A stretch of DNA of 64,000 nt from positions 124,001-188,000 of the forward strand of contig NZ_SNYW01000009.1 of the NCBI RefSeq assembly GCF_004363235.1. The letters run 5' to 3'. Origin of the DNA: Dongia mobilis (GTDB taxonomy: Bacteria; Pseudomonadota; Alphaproteobacteria; Dongiales; Dongiaceae). This document shows positions 1 to 8,068 of the stretch, piece by piece (positions within the stretch are counted from its first letter, which is position 1; each line of letters starts with the position of its first letter). The position numbers were made by a program, and so were the translations under genes. The notes beneath the pieces are model-generated. The model was given only the letters and a program-made list of their open reading frames with translations. It was not told the DNA's origin and did no database searches.

Positions 1-1
1 C

Positions 2-238
2 GAGTTCCTCGCCGAGGGCGCCGCCGATGCAGCCGAGTGGCGCACGGCACCGCTTTGGGGTCTGCGCTGGGCGCTTGACGAGAATGGCGAAGGGGCCCTG
101 CTGCATGACGGCCGTGCACGCAACCTTCTGGAGGCGATCCTCTGGCATGGTGGCGAGGCGCAGGCGGCACGCGACCGCGTGGTCGACCTGTCAGCCGAAG
201 AACGTGTGGCACTGATATCCTTTCTTTCCAGTCTGTGA
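2..238 (+). CDS. Di-heme oxidoreductase (DHOR / DUF1111) family protein, C-terminal fragment
   Basis: The 5' end lies outside the window. The visible 78 residues read in one frame to a TGA at 236-238. They show the hallmark tail of the DHOR family: a TAPLWGLR segment, then LLHDGRAR, EAILWHGGEA and a final FLSSL. DHOR proteins are periplasmic di-heme c-type proteins that usually sit between two imelysin genes and a DUF1513 gene. The next two genes downstream are exactly an imelysin-like gene and a DUF1513 gene, which supports the call. The gap to the next gene is nine bases, so they are probably one transcript. The heme motifs themselves are not visible here. Confidence 0.82.
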   Translation, partial: EFLAEGAADAAEWRTAPLWGLRWALDENGEGALLHDGRARNLLEAILWHGGEAQAARDRVVDLSAEERVALISFLSSL

Positions 239-247
239 TGGCAAGCG

Positions 248-1306
248 ATGACCGACAATCAATTCGACAAGATTTCGCGGCGCCAGACTTTGGCCACCAT
301 GCTGGCTATCGGTATGGTCGGGCGCATGGCGCATCCGGCCGCGGCCGCTGATTTCGGAGCTTTCAATACCGGCTATGCGAAGGCCATCGTGGTGCCGGCG
401 CTCGCAAGCTTGCAGGCTGCCGCAGATCAATTCCACGACTTGGCGCAGCGCGCGGGCGGGAACCCGGATGCACCCGATATCGAGGCGCTGAGGGCCGGCT
501 TCAACGATCTCGCCGATGCCTGGGCGGCGGCGCAGTTGTTTCGCTTCGGGCCGCTGGCCGATGCCCAGCGAGCCGAACGCTTTTCCTATTGGCCGGAGCG
601 CCGCAATATCATCGACAAGCAATTGTCGTCGCTCCTGGCGGGCGGCGAGGCCAAGACGATGTCGCCGCAGCGCCTGGGCGAAGCCAGTGTGGCCGTACAG
701 GGCCTTCCGGCGCTGGAGCGTCTGCTCTACACCGACAATCTGCGCCATGAGGCTTGGCTTTCAGTTGCGATTGCCGCGAATCTGCAGTCGATCGCCACGG
801 AAGCGGCTGCGGCCTGGCGAGAAGCGGCGGTCAACCCGGCGCCCTTTGCCGCAAGCCCCGTCGAGGCGACGACGCAGTTCTATACCAACCTGCTTACCCT
901 CCTCCAGATTGTCGCGGAGCAGAAGATCGGGGTCCCGTTGGGAAGCGAGCTGGCAGCGGCAAAACCGAAGGCAGCCGAGCAATGGCGCTCCGGCCGCTCG
1001 CTGCGCAACATCCGCCTCAACCTCGCCGCGGCGCAGGCAGCTTTCCTGGATGAAGGCGGCTTCGCGGCGCTGGTCGCATCGGACGAGCTCAACGGTGCGG
1101 TGGCAGCAGCCTTTGCCGAGGCAATCGCGGCAGCCGATCGTGCCGGCGAGGATCTGGTGGCTGATGTTTCCGACCCGGCACGGCGATCGCTTGTAACAGA
1201 ACTTCTGGTCAGGGTGAATCATCTGCGCGACATGTTGCGCCAGGACGTTCCGCCGGTCATCGGCATCACCCTGGGCTTCAATGAACTGGACGGCGATGGC
1301 TCCTGA
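248..1306 (+). CDS. Imelysin-like (peptidase M75 superfamily) periplasmic protein
   Basis: 352 residues. The N-terminus has a twin-arginine-like SRRQT motif (residues 9-13), a hydrophobic stretch and an AAA-A cleavage region near residue 34, so the product is probably exported by Tat or Sec. The rest is an Ala-rich all-helical protein of normal imelysin length. Imelysins and EfeO-type proteins bind metal in the periplasm and are linked to iron uptake. The classical GxHxxE metal motif is replaced by GLPALE (152-157), a form seen in the second imelysin of such operons, so direct metal binding at that site is doubtful. The gene sits between the DHOR gene and DUF1513 and overlaps the latter. Confidence 0.88.
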   Translation: MTDNQFDKISRRQTLATMLAIGMVGRMAHPAAAADFGAFNTGYAKAIVVPALASLQAAADQFHDLAQRAGGNPDAPDIEALRAGFNDLADAWAAAQLFRFGPLADAQRAERFSYWPERRNIIDKQLSSLLAGGEAKTMSPQRLGEASVAVQGLPALERLLYTDNLRHEAWLSVAIAANLQSIATEAAAAWREAAVNPAPFAASPVEATTQFYTNLLTLLQIVAEQKIGVPLGSELAAAKPKAAEQWRSGRSLRNIRLNLAAAQAAFLDEGGFAALVASDELNGAVAAAFAEAIAAADRAGEDLVADVSDPARRSLVTELLVRVNHLRDMLRQDVPPVIGITLGFNELDGDGS

Positions 1307-2339
1307 ATTGTCGACGCCGGCATATCTTGCTTGTTGTGGGGTGGGCGGCGGCTTCGCAGCCATCGGGCTGGATGGCGATGGCCGTCCACTGTGGCATCAA
1401 ACGCAGCCGGCCCGGGCGCATGACATTATTGGTCATGCAGACCTCGGTATTTGCGCGGTGGTGGCGCGAAAGCCGGGCACCTATGTCGCCGTCTGCGACC
1501 TGGTGACCGGTAAGACACAAGTGACTTGCAAGGCCGTATCCGGGCATCACTTTGACGGCCATGGTGTCTTCAGCCTCGACGGCCGGGAGATCTTCGCCAC
1601 GCAGAGCGCCGACCGGACGCAGGACGGCCTGATTGCGGTCTACGACACCAGAAGCGGGGCGTTGCTGAGGACCTTCCCCAGCCAGGGCACCGAACCCCAC
1701 GAATTGATTTGGTCGGAACCAGGCATTCTCGCAATCGCCCATGGTGGCATCGTCAACCGCAACGATCCGGATGCGATCGATTCATCCCTGGTGTTGCTCG
1801 AAGCCGAGAGTGGCGAGGTCCTGCGGCGCTGGGTGCTGGATGATGATTGGGAAACACTGTCGATCCGGCATCTAGCCGGCCTAACGGATGGCGGCATCGT
1901 CTTTGCGATGCAGGACCAGGACGCCGCGACCGACCGGCGTCCGCTGGTCGGTATTGCCACTGCCAGCGGCGCATTGTCTTTCCTGCCTATTCCCCCGGAA
2001 CTGCAACCCAGGCTGGATGGCTATATCGGCAGCGTGGCGGCGGACACCGCTGGCCGCGTTGTCGCCGCCACTGCGCCGCGCGGTGGCGTGGCAATGTTCT
2101 GGTCCGTGGATGACGGCCGCTTTATTGGCCGCGTCGACCTGCCCGATGTCTGTGGCGTGGCGCCCGGCGCAAAGCCGGGGACTATGCGCCTCACCAGTGG
2201 TCACGGCCGCCAGCTATTGGCGGCGGTGGATTCCCGAAACGGCATTTCGGGTCTCGAACTGGCGGAAATGACCGAGGCCGGCATTCAATGGGACAACCAT
2301 CTGGCGCGGGTCGCGCCGGGCGCCGGCGGGCTGGGTTAG
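1281..2339 (+). CDS. DUF1513 domain protein (beta-propeller-like)
   Basis: 352 residues when read from the ATG at 1281. The ATG at 1296 is an alternative five codons in. Either start overlaps the end of the imelysin gene (26 or 11 bases), which suggests translational coupling. The protein has repeated glycine/aspartate-rich blade-like segments, an early GGGFAAIGLDGDG run and an H-D-I-I-GHADLG stretch typical of DUF1513. Members accompany imelysin and DHOR genes in periplasmic iron-related operons. Most family members carry an N-terminal Tat or Sec signal, but none is visible here. The gene ends tail-to-tail with the GntR gene, sharing four bases (2336-2339). Confidence 0.85.
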   Translation: MNWTAMAPELSTPAYLACCGVGGGFAAIGLDGDGRPLWHQTQPARAHDIIGHADLGICAVVARKPGTYVAVCDLVTGKTQVTCKAVSGHHFDGHGVFSLDGREIFATQSADRTQDGLIAVYDTRSGALLRTFPSQGTEPHELIWSEPGILAIAHGGIVNRNDPDAIDSSLVLLEAESGEVLRRWVLDDDWETLSIRHLAGLTDGGIVFAMQDQDAATDRRPLVGIATASGALSFLPIPPELQPRLDGYIGSVAADTAGRVVAATAPRGGVAMFWSVDDGRFIGRVDLPDVCGVAPGAKPGTMRLTSGHGRQLLAAVDSRNGISGLELAEMTEAGIQWDNHLARVAPGAGGLG

Positions 2340-3097
2340 GGCCTGGCTTCGGTGTCGCGAACCTGGGCCATGCGTGCCAGCATCATGGTGATGTGGTTGC
2401 GGCGGATATAACCGACCGCCTGGTAATCCTCGATCTCCAGGGCGCGCTGGGTTTCCTCGACCTCGTGAAGAAAATGCGTGACCTCGATGCGAATGTCGGC
2501 GCGTTCCATCCAGCCGTACCAGAAGCGGTCGGTCTGGTGGTAGAGCGTGTCGATGAAGCTGCGCAGCATGCGCGCGCCGATCACATGGTTGACGACATTG
2601 TGGAAGCGCTCGCACAGTTCGGCGAACCGCTCGACGATCGGTGGTTCCTTCTGACGCAGCAGGTCGATCACCCCTAGGCGAATCGATTCCAGTTCTGCCA
2701 GCTGGTCCCTGTCGAGCGGTTGCGGCGAATGCTTGCCGATCATCGCGGCCAGTTCGCAGCGCAGCGCATAGGCCTGGTCGATTTCGGTGCGATCCGGATC
2801 GGTCACCGTGACGCCGACCCCATTGCGGATCTTGACCAGGCCGCCTGCCTCCAGCAATTGTAGCGCCTGCCGCACGGGCGTCCGGCTGAGGCCGAATTCG
2901 GTGGCGAGGTCGGACTCGCTCAATTTTGCCCCTGGCGGATAGGCACGGGTCGCGATGCGCAGTCGCAACTGGTCATAGACCTGCGCCGGGGTCATCGACG
3001 ACTTGCCGGTGGGCGATTTGCCGCCCGTCCGGGGTGCGCCGCCCTTGCGCTGATGGCCAGGCTTGGTCCATCCGCCGGTCGTTGCCGATCTGGCCAT
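2336..3097 (-). CDS. GntR-family transcriptional regulator (FadR/FCD type)
   Basis: 253 residues from the ATG at 3097, which follows a GAAGGG ribosome-binding site. A longer reading from 3178 lacks such a site. The N-terminal winged helix is clear: VYDQLRLRIATRAYPPG, then LSESDLATEFGLSRTPVRQAL and a GLVKI wing. The helical C-terminus has the FCD pattern with FHNVVNHV and a later RRNHITMM, which in this subfamily bind a metal and a small carboxylate effector. It is a DNA-binding regulator, transcribed divergently from the PAS protein gene. The basic, Gly/Lys-rich first 35 residues are poorly conserved. Its target and ligand are unknown. Confidence 0.87.
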   Translation of the reverse strand: MARSATTGGWTKPGHQRKGGAPRTGGKSPTGKSSMTPAQVYDQLRLRIATRAYPPGAKLSESDLATEFGLSRTPVRQALQLLEAGGLVKIRNGVGVTVTDPDRTEIDQAYALRCELAAMIGKHSPQPLDRDQLAELESIRLGVIDLLRQKEPPIVERFAELCERFHNVVNHVIGARMLRSFIDTLYHQTDRFWYGWMERADIRIEVTHFLHEVEETQRALEIEDYQAVGYIRRNHITMMLARMAQVRDTEARP

Positions 3098-3269
3098 AAG
3101 GCAAATTTTCCCTTCAACACCTATTCTCATCATCTGTCTAAAGCGGGCAGCCGCCGTGTCAATACCGCGTAACGGCACTGTCTGGCGGATGGATACGCAT
3201 TTGGTTCATACTGTCCCTGGCTTCGCGCAGCTGCCGCGGGCCGTCGCTGGCCGCGGGGAAGTGGCAAGG

Positions 3270-3731
3270 ATGGATGCATCTTACAGCCGGGAACTGGAAG
3301 CCAGGGCGGAACATCCGACGATCAAGCGCATGATCGCACTCTGGGAGAGCAAGAGGGCGGGGCGGGCAGCACCGCTCCGCGCCGATTTTGATCCGGCCGA
3401 GATGGTGTTCGCCCTGGGCGATCTCAGCCTGTTCGATATCAAGGACAATCCCCGACGCTATTGGTGCCGGCTGGACGGGACCCGGCAGGTCGAACTCTTC
3501 GGTGTCGATTGCACCGGGAAACACCTCGATGAGGCCTTCTCGCCGGACTATTACGCGATTGCTCACAAGAGTTTCACCGAAGTGGCAGATAGCGGATTGC
3601 CAGGCCTCTATCAGCGGCAGATTCCCTATGCCGGTCGCCTGATCCGCTACGAGGTGGCACTGCTGCCGCTGTCCCGTGACGGCACCAGGATCGACATGCT
3701 CCTGGTGGTCCTGACACCGCACTGGGACTGA
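3270..3731 (+). CDS. PAS-domain protein of the PAS_5 type
   Basis: 153 residues from the ATG at 3270, which has GGGGAAG upstream. The ATG at 3189 is an in-frame alternative with no clear ribosome-binding site. The sequence matches the small stand-alone PAS_5 proteins common in alphaproteobacteria: IKRMIALWESKR, then PLRADFDPAEM, LFDI and YWCRLDGT, followed by a GVDCTGKHLDE loop. No output domain is attached. The protein is presumably a cytoplasmic sensor or adaptor, but its partner and ligand are not shown. It is divergent from the GntR gene, which may control it. Confidence 0.72.
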   Translation: MDASYSRELEARAEHPTIKRMIALWESKRAGRAAPLRADFDPAEMVFALGDLSLFDIKDNPRRYWCRLDGTRQVELFGVDCTGKHLDEAFSPDYYAIAHKSFTEVADSGLPGLYQRQIPYAGRLIRYEVALLPLSRDGTRIDMLLVVLTPHWD

Positions 3732-3909
3732 GTTACAGGCCCGATAAGTCCCCTGCGGCGTGATGTGGCTCACGCCGCAGGCTGGTTTGCATCCCTTCGG
3801 CCCGGATTCTGTGCGGCAGGTCACTGCGCCGGTTTCGGACTGCCGCTAAATAGCCAGTCATACCGAACGGCGCGGCCGGTTTCGGACAGGTTGGGAAAGG
3901 GATCACACC

Positions 3910-4323
3910 ATGAAACGGATTGCTCTGCAGCGGATTGCTCTGGCCTTCGCGATATTGACCGTGTCGGGCGCGGCCCAGGCGCAGACCTATCAGCCTTATC
4001 AGCCCCAGTATCCGAACCAGTACCAGACCCAGTATCAGCCCCGGAATTACCAGCAGGACCTGGCGGAATGTCAGGCCTATGCCAACCAAGTGAGCCCGGT
4101 TCAGGATGCCGCCGTGGGTGCCTTGGGTGGCGCTGCGGTTGGCGCCGGTCTCGGGGCCCTGACCGGGGCTGCCTTCAAGGGCGTCAGCGTCGGCAAGGGT
4201 GCGGCAATCGGCGCCATCGGTGGCGGCGTCATTGGCCTGGCTGGCGGCGCCTATACCGGTCATCAGAACCAGCGGGAAGTACTCAACAATTGCATGCGCG
4301 GGCGTGGCTACAGCGTCTACTGA
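3910..4323 (+). CDS. Glycine-zipper envelope protein (copy 1)
   Basis: 137 residues with a Sec signal peptide ending AQA near residue 24, preceded by AAAGGGA. After the signal comes a Tyr/Gln/Pro-rich linker. Then follows a glycine-zipper region with small-residue repeats (ALGGAAVGAGLGALTG and AIGAIGGGVIG) that can form a membrane-inserting helical hairpin. A conserved pair of cysteines brackets the zipper (DLAECQAY and NNCMRGRGY). It is probably an outer-membrane or periplasmic structural or stress protein. The next gene is a paralog with the same QVSPV-DAAVGALGGAA core, so this is a tandem duplication. Confidence 0.8.
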   Translation: MKRIALQRIALAFAILTVSGAAQAQTYQPYQPQYPNQYQTQYQPRNYQQDLAECQAYANQVSPVQDAAVGALGGAAVGAGLGALTGAAFKGVSVGKGAAIGAIGGGVIGLAGGAYTGHQNQREVLNNCMRGRGYSVY

Positions 4324-4483
4324 GATGACGGTTTCCGGCTGCAAATGTGCGCCAGATCACTCAGATTTGACTGGGTGGGAGCACCGGGAACCGCGTTATA
4401 CTCCGTGTAATTTCGCGGACGCTCCGGGGACGGCGGGGGCAGACCCTGCCGCACGGGGGAAAAACACAGGAAAGGACAATCAG

Positions 4484-4864
4484 ATGAAGCGTTTCGTGGC
4501 GTTGGCCCTGGCCTCGGCGGTGTTGGCGGGCTGCTCCAGCTTCAGCCAACCCATGGTAGACACCAAGGGCGTCGATTCGGCCAGGTTCAACCAGGACAAG
4601 TACGAGTGCGAGCAGTATGCGGCCCAGGTAAGCCCGGTTGGTGATGCCGCCGTTGGCGCGCTGGGTGGTGCTGCGGCGGGTGCTGCCCTTGGCGCCATCA
4701 CGGGCGCTTTGGTGGGTGGCGTTGGCGCCGGCGAAGCGGCCGCCTTCGGCGCTGCCACCGGTGGTGCGCTCGGCCTCGGCGGCGGCGCCGTCACCGGTGT
4801 TCAGAACCAGAATGACGTTTATCGCCGCTGCATGGCTGGTCGCGGCTATAACGTCCTCAACTGA
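4484..4864 (+). CDS. Glycine-zipper lipoprotein (copy 2)
   Basis: 126 residues. The ATG at 4484 lies behind AGGAAAGGA; longer in-frame readings start inside the previous gene and are rejected. The N-terminus is a lipoprotein signal with an LAGC lipobox (Cys20), so the mature protein should be lipid-anchored, probably in the outer membrane. The remainder parallels copy 1: a cysteine in KYECEQY, the QVSPVGDAAVGALGGAA core, a long glycine zipper, and a terminal RRCMAGRGYNV. A strong terminator follows. Its function is unknown; related proteins support envelope integrity. Confidence 0.8.
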   Translation: MKRFVALALASAVLAGCSSFSQPMVDTKGVDSARFNQDKYECEQYAAQVSPVGDAAVGALGGAAAGAALGAITGALVGGVGAGEAAAFGAATGGALGLGGGAVTGVQNQNDVYRRCMAGRGYNVLN

Positions 4865-4884
4865 TTGATTTTGTTAACAATTGA

Positions 4885-4917
4885 CCCCGCCCAGGCGACG
4901 CCAGGGCGGGGTTTTTT
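4885..4917 (+). terminator. Rho-independent terminator after the glycine-zipper genes
   Basis: An eight-base perfect stem (CCCCGCCC at 4885-4892 with GGGCGGGG at 4904-4911) is followed directly by six T residues. It lies 20 bases after the lipoprotein stop codon. Confidence 0.9.
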
Positions 4918-5017
4918 GTCGCGCGGGCGGATTTCTGTTGCGAAATCGACCGGGTAGTCCTTATGTGCACTGCAGCATTGGGCGCCAAAGTGGCGTCATC
5001 CGCTCAGGAAACTCCAC

Positions 5018-5545
5018 ATGGATATCAGCAAGATCAAGATCGGCGAAAATCCGCCCTACGATATTAACGCAATCATCGAGATTCCGCTGGGCGGGTCGCC
5101 GGTGAAGTATGAACTCGACAAGGATTCGGGCGCCATGTTTGTCGACCGTTTCCTCTACACCGCCATGTTTTACCCGGGGAATTACGGCTTCATCCCGCAT
5201 ACGTTGGGTGGCGATGGCGATCCCCTCGACATCGTGGTGTTGGGCCCGACCCCGGTCGTCCCAGGCGCCGTGGTGCGCTCGCGCCCGGTCGGCTGCCTGA
5301 TGATGGAAGATGAAGCCGGTGGCGACGAGAAGATCATCGCTGTGCCGGTCGACAAGCTGCACCCTTTCTACTCGAATGTCGGTTCGTATCGCGATCTTCC
5401 CGAGGTGCTGCGGGAGCAGGTGCGGCACTTCTTTACGCATTACAAGGACCTGGAAAAGGGAAAGTGGGTCAAGTTTGCGCGCTGGGCCGAGCCCGAGGAA
5501 GCGATGGAATTGATTCGACGCGGGATAGAAGCGGGACGCAAATAG
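5018..5545 (+). CDS. ppa: Inorganic pyrophosphatase (family I)
   Basis: 175 residues, the normal size of a bacterial family I enzyme. It hydrolyses pyrophosphate to two phosphates in the cytoplasm and pulls biosynthetic reactions forward. The signature DGDPLD is at residues 66-71 and supplies Mg-binding aspartates. Other active-site pieces are KYELDKDSG, YPGNYGFIP and a late HFFTHYKDLEKGKW. It is monocistronic, between the preceding terminator and a hairpin and RNA gene downstream. Confidence 0.97.
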   Translation: MDISKIKIGENPPYDINAIIEIPLGGSPVKYELDKDSGAMFVDRFLYTAMFYPGNYGFIPHTLGGDGDPLDIVVLGPTPVVPGAVVRSRPVGCLMMEDEAGGDEKIIAVPVDKLHPFYSNVGSYRDLPEVLREQVRHFFTHYKDLEKGKWVKFARWAEPEEAMELIRRGIEAGRK

Positions 5546-5563
5546 CGCTGGCGCAATAAAGAG

Positions 5564-5595
5564 AACAAATATTGCGCAACATGCGCATATTTGTT
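5564..5595. other. AT-rich hairpin downstream of ppa
   Basis: AACAAATAT (5564-5572) pairs with ATATTTGTT (5587-5595) and GCGC with GCGC around a five-base loop; one T is bulged. There is no T-run on the plus side, so it is not a classical terminator. It may stabilise the ppa mRNA 3' end or be a protein-binding site. Confidence 0.5.
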
Positions 5596-5684
5596 GCGTA
5601 ATGCTTGATTCAGCACGGCGATGGTGCCACGTTCCAAGGGCTGGTTTCCTGGATCTTCCAGCGCCGCGCCAACGGAGCTCCAAG

Positions 5685-5885
5685 TTCATCTCGGGAGGGT
5701 CGGGGCAGCGAGGCAGCGGAAGGTGACTCGGTCCACCAACCAGGGAGGGTGCCTAAAAACATGACTCCACCGGCGATAAACAGCGACAATCTGGCTACGA
5801 CAGCAGATTGAGCACTCAGCTCTCACACTGAGAACCTGGGATACCGAGGGGTTACGGCCCGCGACGGACCGGACCTGAGATTGGC
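5685..5885 (+). ncRNA. ssrS: Probable 6S RNA
   Basis: This interval sits in the long gene-free stretch between ppa and the SDR gene. The 3' part has GGGGTTACGGCCCGCGACGG followed by ACCTGAGATT. This parallels the conserved 3' arm of gammaproteobacterial 6S RNA (GGGTTACAGCCTGCGGCGGC then CTCGGAGATT). The 5' part has CTCGGTCC and GCCTAAAAAC, matching CTCGGTCC and GCCTTAAAAC of the same RNA. The two ends can pair: ATCTCGGGAGGGTC near 5688 with GACCGGACCTGAGAT near 5880. 6S RNA is a long open hairpin that binds sigma70 RNA polymerase in stationary phase. The match was made from memory of the consensus; ends are approximate. Confidence 0.68.
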
Positions 5886-5954
5886 TCTTCGCGGAGCGGT
5901 TCTCCTCGCCGCGGCAAGCCGGTCAGCTAGATCCCAGCGACAGACAAGCGAAGC

Positions 5955-5996
5955 GAGACCCCGCCAGTGCCGAGGCCAGAGCGGGGTCTCCGTTTT
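5955..5996 (+). terminator. Rho-independent terminator downstream of the 6S RNA
   Basis: A ten-base perfect stem, GAGACCCCGC (5955-5964) with GCGGGGTCTC (5981-5990), is followed by CGTTTT. It lies about 70 bases after the predicted mature 3' end, so it probably ends a precursor transcript. Confidence 0.8.
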
Positions 5997-6083
5997 CCGG
6001 GGTAGCCGTTTTTTCGTCGTCGGACGGCATCAATCGGGCATAGTACCGCTGGATCGCAACGGACCGGGTTGCCAGGGGGACCC

Positions 6084-6851
6084 ATGCCGTCACCATTTGA
6101 TCTTGCTGGAGAAGTCGCTCTCGTTACCGGAGCCGGCGGCGAGTTGGGCCGTCATTTTGCTCGTGTGCTGGCGGAAGCCGGCGCTGCCGTGGCTCTGATT
6201 GGTCGCCGGGCCGCGCCGGTCGCGGAGGAAGCCGAACGACTGCGGGAGATTGGCTTTCGCGCCATTGGCATCGTCGCAGACGTCACCCAGGCCCACGCCC
6301 TTGCCGGTGCCTGCGCGGAAGCAGAGGGGGAACTGGGGCCGATCTCGATCCTGGTGAACAATGCCGGCCGAACCGCAACGGTTCCGGCCCTGGAGGTCGA
6401 GGAGGCCGCCTGGGATGACATCCTCGACACCAATCTCAAGGGTGCCTGGCTCATGAGCCGAGCCATGGCGCGCCGTTGGGTGGAGGCGAAGCGGCCAGGC
6501 AACATCATCAATATTGCCTCGATTCTCGGCCTGCGCGTAGCCAGCCAGGTCCTGCCCTATGCGGTTTCCAAGGCCGGCCTCGTGCAGATGACCAAGGCCC
6601 TGGCGCTGGAATGGGCGCGGCATGACATCAGGGTCAACGCGCTGGCGCCGGGTTACATCCTCAGCGACCTCAATCGGGATTTCCTGGCGAGCGAAGCCGG
6701 CGGCGCCCTGTTGAAGCGCATTCCGCAGCGCCGCCTCGGCAGCCTCGACGATCTGACTGGTCCAATGCTGCTGCTGGCCTCGCGCGCTTCCGCCTATATG
6801 ACCGGCAGCGTGCTGACCGTCGATGGCGGCCATCTCAATTCCGGCCTCTGA
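6084..6851 (+). CDS. SDR-family oxidoreductase, LvaD-like
   Basis: 255 residues from the ATG at 6084 behind AGGGGGA; a TTG at 6069 is less likely. A classical short-chain dehydrogenase: cofactor loop TGAGGELG (15-22), NNAG (92-95), catalytic Ser146 with Tyr159 and Lys163 in YAVSK, and a C-terminal VDGGH. It is the first of four close genes followed by an acyl-CoA dehydrogenase, an APH-type kinase and a DUF6285 protein. That set equals the lvaABCD genes of Pseudomonas putida, where the SDR reduces a 4-oxoacyl-CoA (levulinyl-CoA) to the 4-hydroxyacyl-CoA. The same role is inferred here; the exact substrate is unknown. Confidence 0.85.
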   Translation: MPSPFDLAGEVALVTGAGGELGRHFARVLAEAGAAVALIGRRAAPVAEEAERLREIGFRAIGIVADVTQAHALAGACAEAEGELGPISILVNNAGRTATVPALEVEEAAWDDILDTNLKGAWLMSRAMARRWVEAKRPGNIINIASILGLRVASQVLPYAVSKAGLVQMTKALALEWARHDIRVNALAPGYILSDLNRDFLASEAGGALLKRIPQRRLGSLDDLTGPMLLLASRASAYMTGSVLTVDGGHLNSGL

Positions 6852-6862
6852 AGGATCCCTGC

Positions 6863-8062
6863 ATGGATTTCCAGATCAGCGATCGTGCCCGCGACTTCGT
6901 TGCCCGTATCGACGCCTTCCTCGAGCGCCATGTCCTGCCGCTGGAAGTAGACCGGGCCAATTTCGATGTCGGCGAGAACATTCGCGACGACATCTTGCAG
7001 GGCCTGCGCGCAAAAGCCATGGCCGAGGGCCTGTGGAATTTCCAGCTGCCCGAGGCGATGGGCGGGCCGGGCCTCAAATTCACCGAACTGGTGCCGATCT
7101 ATGAAGCAGCCGCCCGGTCGATCTTCGGCCCCGTCTGCTTCAACATCGCGGCACCCGATGACGGCAACATTCACCTGCTCGCGCGTGTGGCCACGCCCGC
7201 GCAGCAGGAGCGCTGGCTGATGCCGATCGTCCATGGCGAGGTACGCTCGGCCATCGTCATGACCGAGCCGGCGCCCGGCTCCGGTTCGGATCCAGCCGGC
7301 ATGATGCGCACGACAGCCGAGAAGAAGGGCGAACTCTGGACCATCCGCGGCCATAAATGGTTCATCACGGGGGGCGAGGCGGCAGAGCATTTTATCCTCC
7401 TGGCCCGCACCTCGGATGACCCGCGGCGGGGCTTGACCGCCTTCCTGTTCGACAAGTCACAACCCGGCTGGCGGATCGAGCGGCGCATTCCGATCATGGG
7501 GCCCGAGGAACATGGCGGCCATTGCGAGCTCGCCTTCGATGGCCTGGAAATTCCTGACGAGAACCGCCTGATGGGGGTGGGCGAGGGGATGAAGGCGGTG
7601 CAAATACGCCTCGGCATCGCCCGCCTCACCCATTGCATGCGCTGGTCGGGCCTGGCCAAGCGGGCGCTCGACATCGCCGGCCAGCATGTGCAGGTGCGCG
7701 AGGCCTTCGGGCAGACATTGATGGCGCATGAGGGTGTCCAGTGGATGCTGGGCGATGCAGCCCTGCAGGTGCAGATGGGTCGACTGCTGACCCTGCACGC
7801 CGCCCACAGGCTGGATTGCGGCGACCGGGCGCGGAAGGAAGTGTCGATGGCCAAGATCGCTGTGGCCGATGCGCTGCACAAGGCGGTCGATACCGCGATC
7901 CAGTTGCTCGGCGCCAAGGGTTATTCCCGCGACACCATCCTGGAATGGATCTATCGCTATGCCCGCCAGGCCAGGCTGGTGGACGGCGCCTCGGAAGTCC
8001 ATAAAATGGTGCTGGCGCAACATCTCGGCGCCGAAGGGCGCGATTTCTGGAAATGGGATTGA
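6863..8062 (+). CDS. Acyl-CoA dehydrogenase, ACAD10/11 and LvaC type
   Basis: 399 residues, full family length. It has the FAD-binding middle segment (VMTEPAPGSGSDP, then a KWFITGG loop) and the C-terminal helical domain ending with QLLGAKGYSRD and YRYARQARLVDGASEVHKM. These features are typical of the branch acting with an aminoglycoside-phosphotransferase-like kinase. In animal ACAD10/11 and in bacterial LvaC, this partner acts on 4-phosphoacyl-CoA, removing phosphate and isomerising 4-hydroxyacyl-CoA so it can enter beta-oxidation. It starts 11 bases after the SDR stop and ends six bases before the kinase start. Confidence 0.9.
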   Translation: MDFQISDRARDFVARIDAFLERHVLPLEVDRANFDVGENIRDDILQGLRAKAMAEGLWNFQLPEAMGGPGLKFTELVPIYEAAARSIFGPVCFNIAAPDDGNIHLLARVATPAQQERWLMPIVHGEVRSAIVMTEPAPGSGSDPAGMMRTTAEKKGELWTIRGHKWFITGGEAAEHFILLARTSDDPRRGLTAFLFDKSQPGWRIERRIPIMGPEEHGGHCELAFDGLEIPDENRLMGVGEGMKAVQIRLGIARLTHCMRWSGLAKRALDIAGQHVQVREAFGQTLMAHEGVQWMLGDAALQVQMGRLLTLHAAHRLDCGDRARKEVSMAKIAVADALHKAVDTAIQLLGAKGYSRDTILEWIYRYARQARLVDGASEVHKMVLAQHLGAEGRDFWKWD

Positions 8063-8068
8063 GATCAA

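Noticed and set aside
5605-5811. Short plus-strand open frame of 68 residues in the ppa-SDR gap
   Set aside because: It overlaps the predicted 6S RNA, has no ribosome-binding site and no protein-like composition.
5600-5960. tmRNA, SRP RNA or RNase P RNA for the structured stretch after ppa
   Set aside because: No tRNA-like end, tag frame, SRP GGAAGGAAGCAG-type loop or RNase P core motifs; the conserved blocks fit 6S RNA better.
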